64,000 nt of DNA from Pseudomicrostroma phylloplanum (taxonomy: Eukaryota; Basidiomycota; Exobasidiomycetes; Microstromatales): NCBI GenBank assembly GCA_039545275.1, contig BCHS01000018.1, forward strand, positions 62,001-126,000, given 5' to 3'. The notes under the pieces were generated by a model. It had not been told where the DNA came from, did not search any database, and saw only the letters and a list, made by a program, of their open reading frames with translations. Made by a program: the position numbers and the translations under genes. Within the stretch, counting starts at the first letter, position 1; each line of letters begins with the position of its first letter. Of this stretch, positions 40,873 through 51,866 are shown in pieces.

Positions 40873-43775
40873 TTAGGAGGTCCCTTCGCCCATCCAAGAA
40901 AAGCCCGGCGCAGTCGTCGTCGTTGTGGTGGCAGTCGTCGTGCCGCTCACGCCTACGCCTGCATTGCCCTGCTGGACCGCCGTGGCTCCACCTGCACCTT
41001 CCCCCGCCCCACCAGCTCCTCCTCCTCCAGGAGCAGCAGCACCACCACCAGGGGGCACGTCTGTTTCGCTGACAACGAGGGAGGTGACTTCGCTCCCGCC
41101 TCCTTCGCCCCGCCTGCCCCGCTCCAGCTCGCGCTGGCGTTGGTCGAGGGACTCGGAGCCTTGCAGTGCCGCCGTGGCGTCTTGCTCCATCGTCGTCGTG
41201 GGTGCGCTGGTTGCTGGGTGAGAGGTGGAGGACCCGTCGATTCCGTGTTGCTGCACTTGATTCTGCACAAAGGAAGGGCCTGCAACTTCCGCTTGTGTTG
41301 AGAGGGGCGGTTGGAAAGAAGCGTTCCTGCTGCCTCTGGTGCTTTCTCCGTTGGCGTGGTGGCCATTGAGGATCGGTCTGGCACTGTCGAAGAAACTCCT
41401 CTTTGGCCTTCCTGCCCTGGTCAGATTCCCACCACCACCACCACCACCACCACCGTTGAGAGAGGATTCCCCATTCGTCCGCCGCCGGGAAGGGCCAAAG
41501 CTAGAAGCGACGCTTTCGAGCCCAGCAGGCCCGCGTGCCCCTCTCCTCTTGTGTGAAGTGCCGTTCTGATAGCCCGAGGCTCCCTCCTCGTCCGAGGTGG
41601 CACCGCCATCATCGCTGCTCTCGTCCATGCGCACATCATCGTCTCCGTCTTCCTCGTCCAGCTCCGAGTCCACGTCCATGTCAGAGTCGAGACCTCTCAG
41701 ACGACTGTTCCTTGCGCTCGGCCCGCCGTTCCTGCCGAGACTCAAGCTGCCTTGCCGGTTCGCGTTGGCTAGGATGCGCTTCAGAGCTTCGGGCGGACCA
41801 CCCATCCCTCCTCCGCCGCCGTTGGCGAGACCGCTTGGCGAGTAGCCCATGCCGAGCCAGCTTTTGCCTGGTCCGGCAGCGGACGAGGCCGTAGACATGA
41901 CGCTTCCTTCCCTCTCGAAGATGCTGCGCTGACGCCCCTGGCCGTGGTCCAGAGATTGGTTGCCGGACCACAGAAGCCGCTTTAGTGTCCGATCTGAGCG
42001 GTCGCGTCTCTTGGTCTCCTGGCGCGCGGCGGAGGAGTAGTGGGAGCCGTTCTCTTGACCTTGCTCCTCCTCTTCCTCGTCAAGAGAAGACTCTGCATCA
42101 GAGAGCGGCGAATCGAGCTGTTGCTGTATGCGTGCTCGAGTGACTCGTTCTGTACAGAGCAAGGAGATCGATGTCAATTCCGATGCAATTCGACGGTCTT
42201 CGCCGATCCTGACGTGCGATCATGTACTCACTGCTGATCCTCTTCTCCAGCTCTCCCTCTTCTTCCGAGTCGCTCAGCTGGCCCTCCGCATGAGCATTGA
42301 ACGCGTACTTGGGCGTAGGCTGCATCTGAACACTTGGAGCAAAGGGCAGGCCCCGTAGGGTGTCTATGATCCTGCTCCTGAGACCCTCAAGATAGGCGTC
42401 CGAGTTGAGATTCTCCATCGAGGTAGGTCTGACGTCGAGCTTGTACTCTGGTCCAAACCAATTCATGTACTCGTTGAAAGGAAGATCCTCGTCAGGCTCT
42501 CTACCGAGGAGGAGAGCAGTCTCGTACGTCCAAGTCCGAGCCACGTTCCGCACGGTATAGCCGCCACCTCCGACCATGAGAAGGGGTACGTTGAACGACT
42601 GCAGGTAGGAGACGCAGGCTGCGTGACCCCTCATTGAGAGATTGAAGCATCCCAGCTTGTCTCCTGCGAGCGAGTCCGCTCCACATTGCAGGACGACAGC
42701 TCCAGGGCGGTACCACTCCATGATGTGTTGTACGACCGGCTGGAATAGCAGCGTCTGGTATTCACGGTCTCCTACGCCGTCTCGCAGGGGCACATTGACA
42801 GCATATCCCTTGCCCGGCCCAATGCCCACATCCTTGACATCTCCAGTGCCCGGGAAGAAGTCTCCGAATTTGTGTATGGACAGGGTCAGGACGCGATTTG
42901 TAGAGTAAAAGGCCTCTTCAACGCCATCTCCGTGATGAATATCAATGTCGATGTAGAGAACGCGAGAGTGGACCCTGCGCAAAGGAAGGCAACGAAGGCA
43001 ACGTTAGCTGCGTCAGTCGAGCTCGGAGCGCATCCCTGTCGTAGTCCAAACACTCACCTCAGCAACTCGAGGATCCCCAGGACAATGTCATTTGTATAGC
43101 AGAATCCACTAGCCTCACGCTTCTTGGCATGATGCAATCCGCCAGCCCAGTTGATGGCTATGTCTGCTGCGCCGCTGTTGATGGCGTTCGCAGCGCTGAT
43201 GGATCCTCCACTGGAAAGGGAGCAGAATTGGAACACGGACTGAAAGGGCGGACAGTCCTCTCCAACGAGAACTGTGGACAGAGAAACAGGTTGCAGGAAT
43301 CGCGATTCAAGCCGTTGTCAGCTCTGGGAGGCAGCTGCCATCGTCGTTCGCGTCTGCTTCCGCTCTACCACTCACATCTTGTCCCGGCGCCAGTGAGCGC
43401 CATACCATTATCGGGATTGACCCTCTCAAGAAAGTCGATGTACTCATCCGTGTGAAACCTGGTCATATCCACCTTATCCGCCTCTTTTGGCTCCCTGAGC
43501 GTCATGCACTGATCAAGGCCATAAGCGCTGATGAGGGAATGCGCCATCCTCATCCTCTGCGGCTTCATCGGATGGCCATAGCCATAGGAGAAGCTGCCGA
43601 TGAGGGGAGAGTGATAGTAGTTGACTCTCCGTGATGCTAGTAGAGGGTCGACTATGGGAGCGAGGACTTCGGGATCTGCTTTGGAGGAGGAGACTTGGAG
43701 ATGACGACGGGTCGAGGGACCGGCATCGTCGCGGTCCGAGTCGGAAAGGTCGGAGGAGTAGGGCGTTGTGGCCAT
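40873..43775 (-). CDS. RPD3: Class I histone deacetylase (Rpd3-type) with long tail
   Basis: Exons 43775-43406, 43271-43058, 42974-42232 and 42149-40873 join in phase to give 867 residues. The deacetylase domain (about residues 50-430) is complete: [35 protein letters not shown], the catalytic pair in [21 protein letters not shown], zinc ligands in [16 protein letters not shown] and [17 protein letters not shown], and [14 protein letters not shown]. This is the Rpd3/HDAC1 lineage, which acts in Sin3-type corepressor complexes. The usual protein is about 430-480 residues; here an acidic stretch ([12 protein letters not shown]) leads into a ~430-residue disordered tail, rich in Gly, Ser and Asp/Glu, with a run of Gly encoded by CAC repeats (41430-41454). 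Whether the tail is functional cannot be told from sequence. Confidence 0.92.
41430..41454 (+). repeat. CAC trinucleotide run coding poly-Gly
   Basis: About eight CAC/ACC units on the plus strand, read on the minus strand as a glycine run in the tail of the histone deacetylase. Confidence 0.85.
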
Positions 43776-44307
43776 GGCGGCGTGATTCGCCCCGGTGGGG
43801 GAGGGTGGTGAAGGCAGCGAGGGAGAGAGCGGAAGGACAACACAATAGCGACGATCAAGAGTAGGCTATGGTTGTGATGATGATGACAAGATCGGTATGG
43901 TGGCCTTGATGGTGGTGGTGGTGGTTGGCGAGGATGATCTTCCCCCCCTCCCGCTTCCTCTCGCCTTGACCATTGCTGCATCCTCTGAGCCAGGCGGAGG
44001 CGCCTTGACTGAAGCGCGCAACTCGACGGAAAGGGGAGACAGCCATGGCCACGCTGCAAGCCCGTGCGTGGTAGGGTACGGAACGGAAGCAAGCTCGACG
44101 GGCGTGGACCACCAAGTCATTATGTCAGTCAGTCAGTCAGTCAGTCAGCCGTCAGAGGTGATCTCGTCGGAAGGTGAAGCTTAGGTATTGCAGTGTACAT
44201 CTAGAAATACATGATCTGAGGTACGACGGTGGACAGTCGAGACACAGCTGAAGCGCAGAAAGCCAATCTCTCAACTACGACTCTCACTCCGCCCTTAGCC
44301 CCTTATA
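43776..44307. other. Intergenic region upstream of the histone deacetylase
   Basis: 532 bp between two minus-strand genes. It contains GTGGTGGTG runs (43909-43923) and a GTCA tetranucleotide repeat (44124-44148). No gene recognised. Confidence 0.6.
44124..44148. repeat. (GTCA)n microsatellite
   Basis: About six tandem copies of GTCA, in the region upstream of the histone deacetylase gene. Confidence 0.9.
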
Positions 44308-45630
44308 TTACATGATCGGGGCGGAGACTTCGCTAACGGCGATTGGTCTCCTCAAGCTCTTCCTCTTGTTCTCTTGCGGGGCAGCACCGAACATCGACTT
44401 CCTCCGTGGCTCACGTGAATCTGTTGGCAGACTGAAGTCTCCGGGTGTGAGCGTGTGTAGCCGCGACGCTTCGTTGATCACCGCAACAGACGAGGCCCTT
44501 GAGCGCATTCGGAGGTGGGGAGCTGGCATAGAAGTTGATGCAGGGATAGTGAACAGGGTAGGGGTGTTTACGGAAGAAGGCCTCGGAGGTGGACTTGACA
44601 CCGTCAGCTCCTTTTGCCAATCTTGCAGTTGAGGAGTGATCTTCTTCACCTGACCCTCGGGCGGGAAGGTATCCTCGAAGCGGTCGGAGGCTGCCAGCGG
44701 CAGGGACGATTCAGCCTTGGAGGCTCCCGTATGCAGAGAGAGAGGGGGTGGGCGACGCTTGGGCTCCTTCTCGATTGGGCAGAGGGAGTCCTCAGCATAG
44801 GCCGGCTTGAAGCCGCTAGCGAGGGCAAAGCTCTGCATCCTGGGACTTTCCCGGGCGCTCGACACGACCGAGGTCCCTCTAGAGGAGCCAGGAGTGGTGT
44901 GATCCCGAGCCATGAAATCAAAAGCGGCGGCGAAGAAGCCAGTAGAGGAATCCACAGCTTCAGCAACGCTAGGCAGCGGTGCTGCTGCATCCTCCTCCAC
45001 ATGAGCAGTAGTCGGTCTGCGTCTGTGCCTCAGAGACAGCGACAGACTCGGGAGGTGGTGTGCGGGAATGAGTGGCTCAGAGCCAGCACTTCGGAATAGC
45101 CTGGGACGCCCGTGCGCTTCTTCCGTGGGAGGGTAGTAGTCTTCACCCAGCTCAGCGTCCAGGGAGACGGCGGCGAGTGCGTTGACAGGGAGAGACGGCG
45201 CCCTCCCGCGGGTAGCCGCATCGAAAGGCGATGAAAAGCGTGGACTTGTAGGATTGTGTGGGCTGCTGTCAGCTGCAAAGGGAAACTCGATCGACTTCCT
45301 AAAGCTTGCTCGACGCAGTCGCTGAAGGGTGCTTGTGATGCTGCTCTTCTTTGGTGTGGTAATGGGGGCGATCGTGCTAGCTTCAATAGGGGTTGCGGAC
45401 ATCAATGCGGGTGGTGCCATAGGCACTGGCGTTGACGAAGCTGCAGCCATGGCTGCACGCTTTGCTAGAGAGGCATCAACGGCTGCTTCTGATGTGGGCA
45501 GGCCTGACTTGGCAATGGCTTTGATAAGATTGCTGACGGCCTGCTTGGTCGCCAAGAGATCGGCCTCGGAGACTGACGATCTTCTCCTGCCTGCTAGCCG
45601 CGAAGATGAAGAGATTGCGTGGGTCGCCAT
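44308..45630 (-). CDS. Unrecognised Ser/Pro-rich protein
   Basis: Single exon of 440 residues from the ATG at 45630 (frame upstream lacks ATG) to the stop at 44308. The N-terminus contains LATKQAVSNLIKAIAKSGLPTSEAAVDASLAKRAA, a likely pair of helices; then basic Ser-rich motifs TLQRLRRASFRKSIEF and RRKSMFGAAP resembling AGC-kinase target sites (RRxS). The rest is disordered. I recognise no family. Coding is supported by length, the ATG context and consistent amino-acid composition, but a short spliced exon elsewhere cannot be excluded. It may be a signalling or polarity adaptor, which is only a guess from the phospho-site-like motifs. Confidence 0.55.
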   Translation of the reverse strand: MATHAISSSSRLAGRRRSSVSEADLLATKQAVSNLIKAIAKSGLPTSEAAVDASLAKRAAMAAASSTPVPMAPPALMSATPIEASTIAPITTPKKSSITSTLQRLRRASFRKSIEFPFAADSSPHNPTSPRFSSPFDAATRGRAPSLPVNALAAVSLDAELGEDYYPPTEEAHGRPRLFRSAGSEPLIPAHHLPSLSLSLRHRRRPTTAHVEEDAAAPLPSVAEAVDSSTGFFAAAFDFMARDHTTPGSSRGTSVVSSARESPRMQSFALASGFKPAYAEDSLCPIEKEPKRRPPPLSLHTGASKAESSLPLAASDRFEDTFPPEGQVKKITPQLQDWQKELTVSSPPPRPSSVNTPTLFTIPASTSMPAPHLRMRSRASSVAVINEASRLHTLTPGDFSLPTDSREPRRKSMFGAAPQENKRKSLRRPIAVSEVSAPIM

Positions 45631-47231
45631 GGTGACGGGATGCTGGATACGAGATACGAGATACGAAATCACGGGATAAGTGAGGGAGATGGAGATGGGC
45701 GATCGCAAGGGCTCTTGATGGTGCCTATAAGTCTAGTACCCCACTGAACCTTGCTTAGCTCTTCACTACGTCTTGCTGCGTCTTGCTTGTCTCTCCATAA
45801 GCTTCCGGCCGACTCAGGACACCCTTCAATCCCAGCTACTCAGCCGACAATGACAGCACTGCTGCCTGTCAGTCTTTGTCTCTGACCCGGCCGAGCTCCG
45901 GAAGGAGAATATGACGGGGAAACAAGCTCGGCGGAGAGGTCGGCTTCGGGTGTGGCGAAGCATCTGCACAGTAGAGATGCGAAGGTGCATGTTGCTGGCA
46001 CTCTGTCACTGTGGTCCATCATCCTTGGCCGTCTCCGATGCTGTAAGGCTTGGGAACCCGCTACCTCGGAAACAGCTACCGAGCTAGTTTTCCCCTCATT
46101 TACCACTTCGAGCTTTGTCCTGCAGCTGTTCCACTGGCCGGAGGCGGTGAACCTAGCACCCATGTCGGCCGAGAAGGTCGTCTCGGCGCGGTAGAATTGC
46201 TCGAAGCGGCGGAGGATGGAAGGGTGGCGTTCGAATGCGGTCAGGCTTCTATGCACAAGGCAGCCCGGCGATCTGCCTTCTATGCAAGCCACGCTACCTT
46301 TGCTGTTGTGTGACTGCTCTACTGCCCGCCATTTCTCCGAGACCAGCCACGCGGCTTTTCCGCGCGAGAAAAGTCACACATCTCGCAGCTGTTCCACCGC
46401 GCACCTTGGCCCAGCGTCGCTTTGTTCGCATCTCGGCCATCGCCATTGTTCCCACGCCAACTTCAGAGTTCAAGAACAGCTTGGCGGTCTCGAAATAGGG
46501 CACCTTGGCAGTCGGGCCACCAAAGGAAACAACGGCTGATTTCACGGCTGCCAGCGCATCCTGTGCTCTAGTCACTGGACAGCGGATCCCTTGATCACTC
46601 GCATGGGATGATGACGCGCGTTGATCTCCCTTCGCCATACTGCCAAGCGGAACTCGGGGAGTGCTCCGGCCGAAAACTGCAAGCAACGGCCATATTCAAC
46701 CAAAGGCGGAATCAGATCCTAAGGATCTCGCACTCTCAGGACCACGGCAATTCGGTGGAGCCTTCGGTCCTCCGAATCTCACCAGCCAGACGCACTCGAA
46801 GCGCATCACAGGCGGGACCAAGCCAGGTTTCCCCGCCTTGGCGAACACCGTGGTCGGTATTTCCCCGTCTCGGGGTGCAAAGTGATGGGAAAAGAGGCGT
46901 AGACATGGCAATTCCGAGGTGCGAACCCATGAAGAGATGCTGACGGTGGTTCGGTATAAGCGCGATGGCCGGTAGGTGCGCGAGACAGATGAATTGCTGA
47001 CCTTGGCATTTGTCGTATCTGTCTTCGATGCTGCAGATGATCGACGCGGCGCAAAGGCCGCAAGCGTAGGTTAGCGGCAGCACTGTCCGCACTGACATCA
47101 TGGCCTTCGAGTCAGCATGACATAGTATCAACAGCATGTGCTTCCGGAAGCGTGTCATTGATAGCTCTAACGATTACATCCTCTACATCGGCTACACCTG
47201 CTGTATCTGACCTACGATGTGCCATGCCGTC
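45631..47231. other. Largest gene-free stretch, 1.6 kb
   Basis: It lies between the start of the Ser/Pro-rich gene and the stop of SPF1. Beside the left end there is a GATACGAG repeat (2-3 copies, 45645-45668). The open frames inside are short, overlap on both strands and show no family resemblance; I see no terminal repeats, no tRNA boxes with correct spacing and no transposase or reverse-transcriptase motifs. It could hold a non-coding RNA or a decayed sequence, but nothing can be supported. Confidence 0.5.
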
Positions 47232-50200
47232 TTACTTCCTCTTCTGAGCCTTGCCGCCATTCACCTGAACACCACTAGCCGTCGAGGCGCCGTTGACCAC
47301 GGTAGACGCCGCCTTCTCCATCTCACCCTTCTTGAGTGCAATTTCCGTAGCTGCCTCTAGATTCTCGATCAAATTCTTGCGCCTCTGATCCCTCCTGTCC
47401 CTGCCCTTGGTCACAAAGGCGCTGGGCCGCAAGTCGGCCATGGTGGCGTGGGTGATCCACTCGATGGCGTAGCAGCCGATGTAGTCGACCAGCATGATGG
47501 CTACCAGACGGACCTGGAAGGGAGTGGGCATCTTGACCAACTGCAGCCACTCGTTGAGCTCTGGGAAGAGCTCGAGGGCTCCGGCTACTGCGATGGAGCC
47601 ACAGCCGAGCAGACCCAGGTAGAGACCGCGGTTGGCAGTGATCTTCTCACGGAATGGCTCGCCGATGAAGTTGACCGCGACGGTGTTCACCTGCTGAGAC
47701 AGATTGATCAGGAACACGGCCGAATTGAGCAGCGAGGGTGTGAACTTGGCTTCGACGTCAATCTCCTCTGCTGGCACCTCGTAGAGAGGCACCAGGGTCC
47801 TCGAGACGTAGTGCATCGAGACAAGGTGCAGAGCGAACTGCAGCATGACCGAGGTGAAAATGTACCACGAGAAGATCGTTGTCAGGGGCCTCTCTCTGGA
47901 GAGCTTCTCCTTGGGCTCGGCCTTGGAGATGAAGAGGAAGGCAACACTTAGTAGCATACCAGTGATGGTAACCTGATAGTCACCGAACTTGATACCATCG
48001 AGGTACATGACACTCAAGGAGTATGCCTGAATCAGGCAATTTAGTCCGAGGATCTTGTACATTTGCACAGTAGCAACAAGCGAAGCTCTGCCTTGACGAA
48101 TGATTTGAACAATGGAGTTGACGTTGCGAAGCTTCGAAGTGAAAGGAGCAGCCACTGAGGCGTCTCCGAGCTTGATCTGCGGCGGTCCATCCTCGGTGTC
48201 CATGTCCTGCATCTTGGCCGTCAGGCTGGCGAGGTCGAACTTCGGGGGAGCCTGGTTAGGGTTGGCGATCTTGGCCTGCTGAATCTTCTTGAGTGCCTCC
48301 TCCCTAGCTGTTTCCAGTTCGGGGAATTTGTCCTTGAGAATGGGGGGAACAACAGGTGGCGGAGCATTGAAGCGCTGAGAAAGGCTAAGTTGGCTCATGT
48401 AGACCTTCTTCATCCGCTCAAGCCTCTGATGCTCTGCGATCTTCAAAAGGTCCTCGGGCGTACCGTCCAGCAGGGCCACTCCGACGTGCGCGGCCTTGAG
48501 AGCTCCCACATCATTTGTTCCGTCACCGGCCATCAAAGTCACGTAGCCCAGTCGCTTCAGCGTGTTCAGAATCAGCTCCTTCTGCGAAGGGCTGACACGG
48601 GCGTATACCCAGGTATTCTGCACGAGCTTCTCCCACTTCTCGGTTTGGCTCGAGAACTGAGTCATCGCTGCGCCTGTCATGCAAATGTCGTAGGTGTCGA
48701 ACAGCGACTCGTCGAGGTTGTCCGACGAGTCAATGTTGATGATCTTGCTCTCGTCTGTCGTCTTCCAAGCCAGCTCGCTGGGCTTCGATGCGCCCTCTCT
48801 AGCGTCAAGGATCAAGGTCTCTCTGTCGACAATTTCGACTTCCTCGGCGACGTGCACGGCGGTCAAGGGGTTGTCGCCCGTGATCATGATGCATCGGTGG
48901 GAAGAGTCGTGAAGCTGTTGCAAAGCTCCCTTGGCATCGGACTTGAGAGGGCAGTGGAAGATCAGGAAACCTCCGAAGACCAGTTCACTCTCCACCTGGT
49001 CTCTCGTGAGGTCCTTCACGCCGCCTGCCGAAGTGCCATCGACGTACTTGTATCCTAGTGCAAGCACTCGAGATCCGCGTCGTGTGAAGCCCTTGTACGT
49101 CTCGTCGTATCCATCTGGGATCTTGCTGTACATGCCCTTGAGAGTCTCAGGTGCGCCCTTCACCGCGGCGAAAAGCTTGCGGTTGGCACCTCCCAAGTCC
49201 GAGACGTAGCTGAGAGTCGACATTCTTTTGAGAGCAGAGGAGAACTGGAAGCGGCGGCGAACGTTGATCTCGATACGGTGAGCAGATTGGCGCACATCCT
49301 TGGGAGTCAAGACGTCTCCCTGTCCAAGTTGCCATCCCATAGCCTCTAGGGTCGTCTTTTCCATCGGATCACCAACCATACCGTCTTCGAGCAGCACCAA
49401 GGCGTGAGCCGCACCTAGAGTGATGGTAGTCTCTCGTGGGAGCTGCTTCAGATCGATCAAGTCCCGTGGAAGCTTGGCGCCGATGGCAGCCACTCCCTGT
49501 ACCTCAAGGTCTTCATCAGTGATCGTACCAGTTTTGTCGAAGCAGCAAACGTCGACTTTACCGGCGTATGGGATCCTGAATGGCTCAGTGCAGAAGATAG
49601 CCTTCTTGCTCAGAGCCATGAGAGATGAATTGACGGCCATAGAAAGCTCCATCGGCAGCTCAGGTGGGACGACGGAGGTGATGATGAGGACACAGTCCAG
49701 GAGGAGCTTGCCCTTGGGCCTGCCCATCTCGAGACCTCTCGTCCAGACGTACCAACTAGCAGCGATCGCGAAGATGAGAAGGAAACCGATGAAGAGGAAA
49801 GCCTCGATGTTACCAGCGGTGACCCGTCCTTCGTTAGTGAAGACCATAAGACGAATGAGTTGCCCCTGACTGGTGCCGAATCCGGTTCGCAAGACCAGAC
49901 CAACTGCTCCTCCGTCGGGTGGAACCATACCCTCCTGGGCGTAGACACTGCTGTACTCTGCTGCTCCTGCTGATGTGGTCTGCAGGACCTTGGTACCACC
50001 GAAGACTACCGAGTTGCGGTCTGTACCATTGACGTCCAGCTTGTCTGACCCCTCCCTGAGCTCGATGCTCTCCTTGAGCAGAGGCGTGGACTCGCCACTG
50101 AGCATAGCCTCGTTCACGATAGCAGTTCCACCCAAAAGAAGTAAATCGCAAGGGGTTGCCAGGTCTTCCTTTGTACGGGTGATCGAGACAATGTCTCCAG

Positions 50201-51059
50201 GGAGCAGCTCAGTGGTGGGCACCTGAAGCCACTCCTTTGATCGGTAGACATAGATCTGGAAAGGGGTGATGGACATTGTCCTGAACTCATTGAGCGTTCG
50301 CAGCCTCTGGAAAACGACGGTGCACTCAAACATGATCAGCATGAAGAGCGTAAAGAGCGAGTAGTACCAGTATTCGTCCAGCATCCAGAGTCCGACACAG
50401 AAGACCTGGAAGACGAAGAAAGGGGCGACAGCATGCTCGATGAACAGGGCCACGAATGTTGGCTTGGGGATCTCGAAGACGTTGCCTCCATAGGTATTGA
50501 GTGTCTGTAGAGCATCCTCCTCGGAAACCAGTCCTCGCGAGGCCTGGAAGTGCGACAGTGGCGGCGCAGAGTCTGCCGGGTAGGGCAAGCGACGGAAGGT
50601 TGGCTCGGTGATCTCTGCAGAGCGATTGACCGAAGTAGCCGGTGCCTTGGAGTCGGGCACAGCCAGAATGTACTTGTCTGCCTGATAGACGAAAGATACC
50701 TCAGATGCTGTGATCTTGAGTGGTACCATCTCGCCTTCTCCCTTGTGAGGGTGAGGGATCACCCGCACAAGAGACGCCTGCTGCAGGGATTTGACCGGCT
50801 TTGTGGTAGCCCAAGCCTTGAAGCCAATGCTCCACCGGGTGATCAGGTATGCCAAAGCATGAGAGGTGAAGAGCAAGACCGAATAGACGAAGGTCCACTC
50901 TTCAGATTTGACCCAGTCATCGTAGCGAATATTGTAGGTGTAAAAGTAAAGAGGGTAGAGGAAGAGGAACGGTAGGACATAGATGTGCTGCACGAGGGGT
51001 TTCGGGACGTGGAGCGACACCGACGCAATGTCTGGTGAGATGATGGCGATGTTGGACAT
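47232..51059 (-). CDS. SPF1: P5A-type ATPase Spf1 (ER)
   Basis: Single exon of 1,275 residues. It is a P-type ATPase of subgroup P5A: phosphorylation motif CCFDKTGTITDEDLEVQGV (Asp near residue 505), MITGDNPLTAVHVAEEV, and hinge MAGDGTNDVGALKAAHVGVALL (near residue 843). The N-terminus has extra membrane helices (HIYVLPFLFLYPLYFY) typical of P5A, and PPELPMELSMAVN in the core, the P5A substrate-site signature. Spf1/ATP13A1 sits in the ER membrane and extracts misinserted or mistargeted transmembrane helices; loss also disturbs manganese and sterol balance. The lysine-rich C-terminus KAQKRK is consistent with ER retention. It starts 290 bp from DAD4, divergently. Length and motifs are normal for the family; no introns were found. 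Confidence 0.95.
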   Translation of the reverse strand: MSNIAIISPDIASVSLHVPKPLVQHIYVLPFLFLYPLYFYTYNIRYDDWVKSEEWTFVYSVLLFTSHALAYLITRWSIGFKAWATTKPVKSLQQASLVRVIPHPHKGEGEMVPLKITASEVSFVYQADKYILAVPDSKAPATSVNRSAEITEPTFRRLPYPADSAPPLSHFQASRGLVSEEDALQTLNTYGGNVFEIPKPTFVALFIEHAVAPFFVFQVFCVGLWMLDEYWYYSLFTLFMLIMFECTVVFQRLRTLNEFRTMSITPFQIYVYRSKEWLQVPTTELLPGDIVSITRTKEDLATPCDLLLLGGTAIVNEAMLSGESTPLLKESIELREGSDKLDVNGTDRNSVVFGGTKVLQTTSAGAAEYSSVYAQEGMVPPDGGAVGLVLRTGFGTSQGQLIRLMVFTNEGRVTAGNIEAFLFIGFLLIFAIAASWYVWTRGLEMGRPKGKLLLDCVLIITSVVPPELPMELSMAVNSSLMALSKKAIFCTEPFRIPYAGKVDVCCFDKTGTITDEDLEVQGVAAIGAKLPRDLIDLKQLPRETTITLGAAHALVLLEDGMVGDPMEKTTLEAMGWQLGQGDVLTPKDVRQSAHRIEINVRRRFQFSSALKRMSTLSYVSDLGGANRKLFAAVKGAPETLKGMYSKIPDGYDETYKGFTRRGSRVLALGYKYVDGTSAGGVKDLTRDQVESELVFGGFLIFHCPLKSDAKGALQQLHDSSHRCIMITGDNPLTAVHVAEEVEIVDRETLILDAREGASKPSELAWKTTDESKIINIDSSDNLDESLFDTYDICMTGAAMTQFSSQTEKWEKLVQNTWVYARVSPSQKELILNTLKRLGYVTLMAGDGTNDVGALKAAHVGVALLDGTPEDLLKIAEHQRLERMKKVYMSQLSLSQRFNAPPPVVPPILKDKFPELETAREEALKKIQQAKIANPNQAPPKFDLASLTAKMQDMDTEDGPPQIKLGDASVAAPFTSKLRNVNSIVQIIRQGRASLVATVQMYKILGLNCLIQAYSLSVMYLDGIKFGDYQVTITGMLLSVAFLFISKAEPKEKLSRERPLTTIFSWYIFTSVMLQFALHLVSMHYVSRTLVPLYEVPAEEIDVEAKFTPSLLNSAVFLINLSQQVNTVAVNFIGEPFREKITANRGLYLGLLGCGSIAVAGALELFPELNEWLQLVKMPTPFQVRLVAIMLVDYIGCYAIEWITHATMADLRPSAFVTKGRDRRDQRRKNLIENLEAATEIALKKGEMEKAASTVVNGASTASGVQVNGGKAQKRK

Positions 51060-51349
51060 CTTTGACTCTCAAAGCAGCGTATCACTGATGCGATACAGCG
51101 GCAGACCCAGTAAGTGCGGAGAGAGGAGGAGACGAGGAGTCGTAGGCTTCCAAGGAAGGCGGAAGAAGTGGACCACCCAGCTTTGACGTACGTGTCCCCC
51201 AGTCGGCCTGGGAGTAGAGCCGCGGCACTGCGCTGCCGCCTCCCGTCCGCTTGGGTCGAGTCGCGTTCAGAGGCGCAGCCGAAAGCAACACCTCCAGGCT
51301 CACCATCGTGTCCGTACTTACGTATCATCATCACGTACCCACTGCAACC
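51060..51349. promoter_or_regulatory. Shared divergent promoter, SPF1 and DAD4
   Basis: 290 bp between the two divergent start codons. No recognised binding site. Confidence 0.4.
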
Positions 51350-51866
51350 ATGATGCACATCGAGAATCCACATGTATGTATGCTGATATGCTGCCATTGC
51401 AGTGACCGAGCTCTAACTCTTTATCCGACTGTGACGTTTCGCTCCTACAGGAACAACGGCAGACTCTCCTGCTCTCCCGAATCATCAAGAATGTTGATCT
51501 GCTCAACGAGTCGCTGGAGGAGCTGGGCAGGTCGCTAGCGGAGATCAACGTGTACAACGAGGGTAATGCAGAAGTGGCCGACATGTGGGAGAATGTGAGT
51601 ACGAAGGGATGACCGACGCAGGTAGCATTGCCTCGCGCAGCTTGTATGCGATGGAGGGAGATGTAAGGGCCTTGAGGTGGTTCATGTTTGGACCTGCCGG
51701 AGCGCCTCGATCGATCCGATACTGACATCCATCGCACTATTCTTCGCCACAGTACCGACGCAATGCCGCCTTTAACCTGGAAGATCTCGAGGCTTCCTCG
51801 CCCTCCGCCGGCAACCAGTCGCAGCAAACAGGTAACGAGGCTCAGACGACACAAAGCCGAAGCTAG
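51350..51866 (+). CDS. DAD4: DASH complex subunit Dad4
   Basis: A small, three-exon gene that is easy to miss: 51350-51373, 51451-51594 and 51753-51866, giving 93 residues. The 24-nt first exon encodes MMHIENPH; exon 2 continues EQRQTLLLSRIIKNVDLLNESLEELGRSLAEIN, exon 3 YRRNAAFNLEDLEAS. The pattern MENPHEQ..LLSRII.N...LNES is that of yeast Dad4 (72 residues); the extra C-terminal ~20 residues are Ser/Gln-rich. Dad4 belongs to the DASH/Dam1 ring that couples kinetochores to microtubule ends. All splice phases are 0. Convergent with LEU2, about 240 bp apart. Confidence 0.9.

Noticed and set aside
46205..46260. GTTCGAATGC resembling a tRNA B-box
   Set aside because: No matching A-box at the right distance and no cloverleaf arms could be drawn around it.
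46736..47158. Minus-strand open frame in the 45.6-47.2 kb spacer
   Set aside because: Overlaps other frames on both strands, no recognisable domain; not distinguishable from chance.
48390..49058. 222-codon plus-strand open frame
   Set aside because: Shadow of the conserved ATPase core of SPF1.
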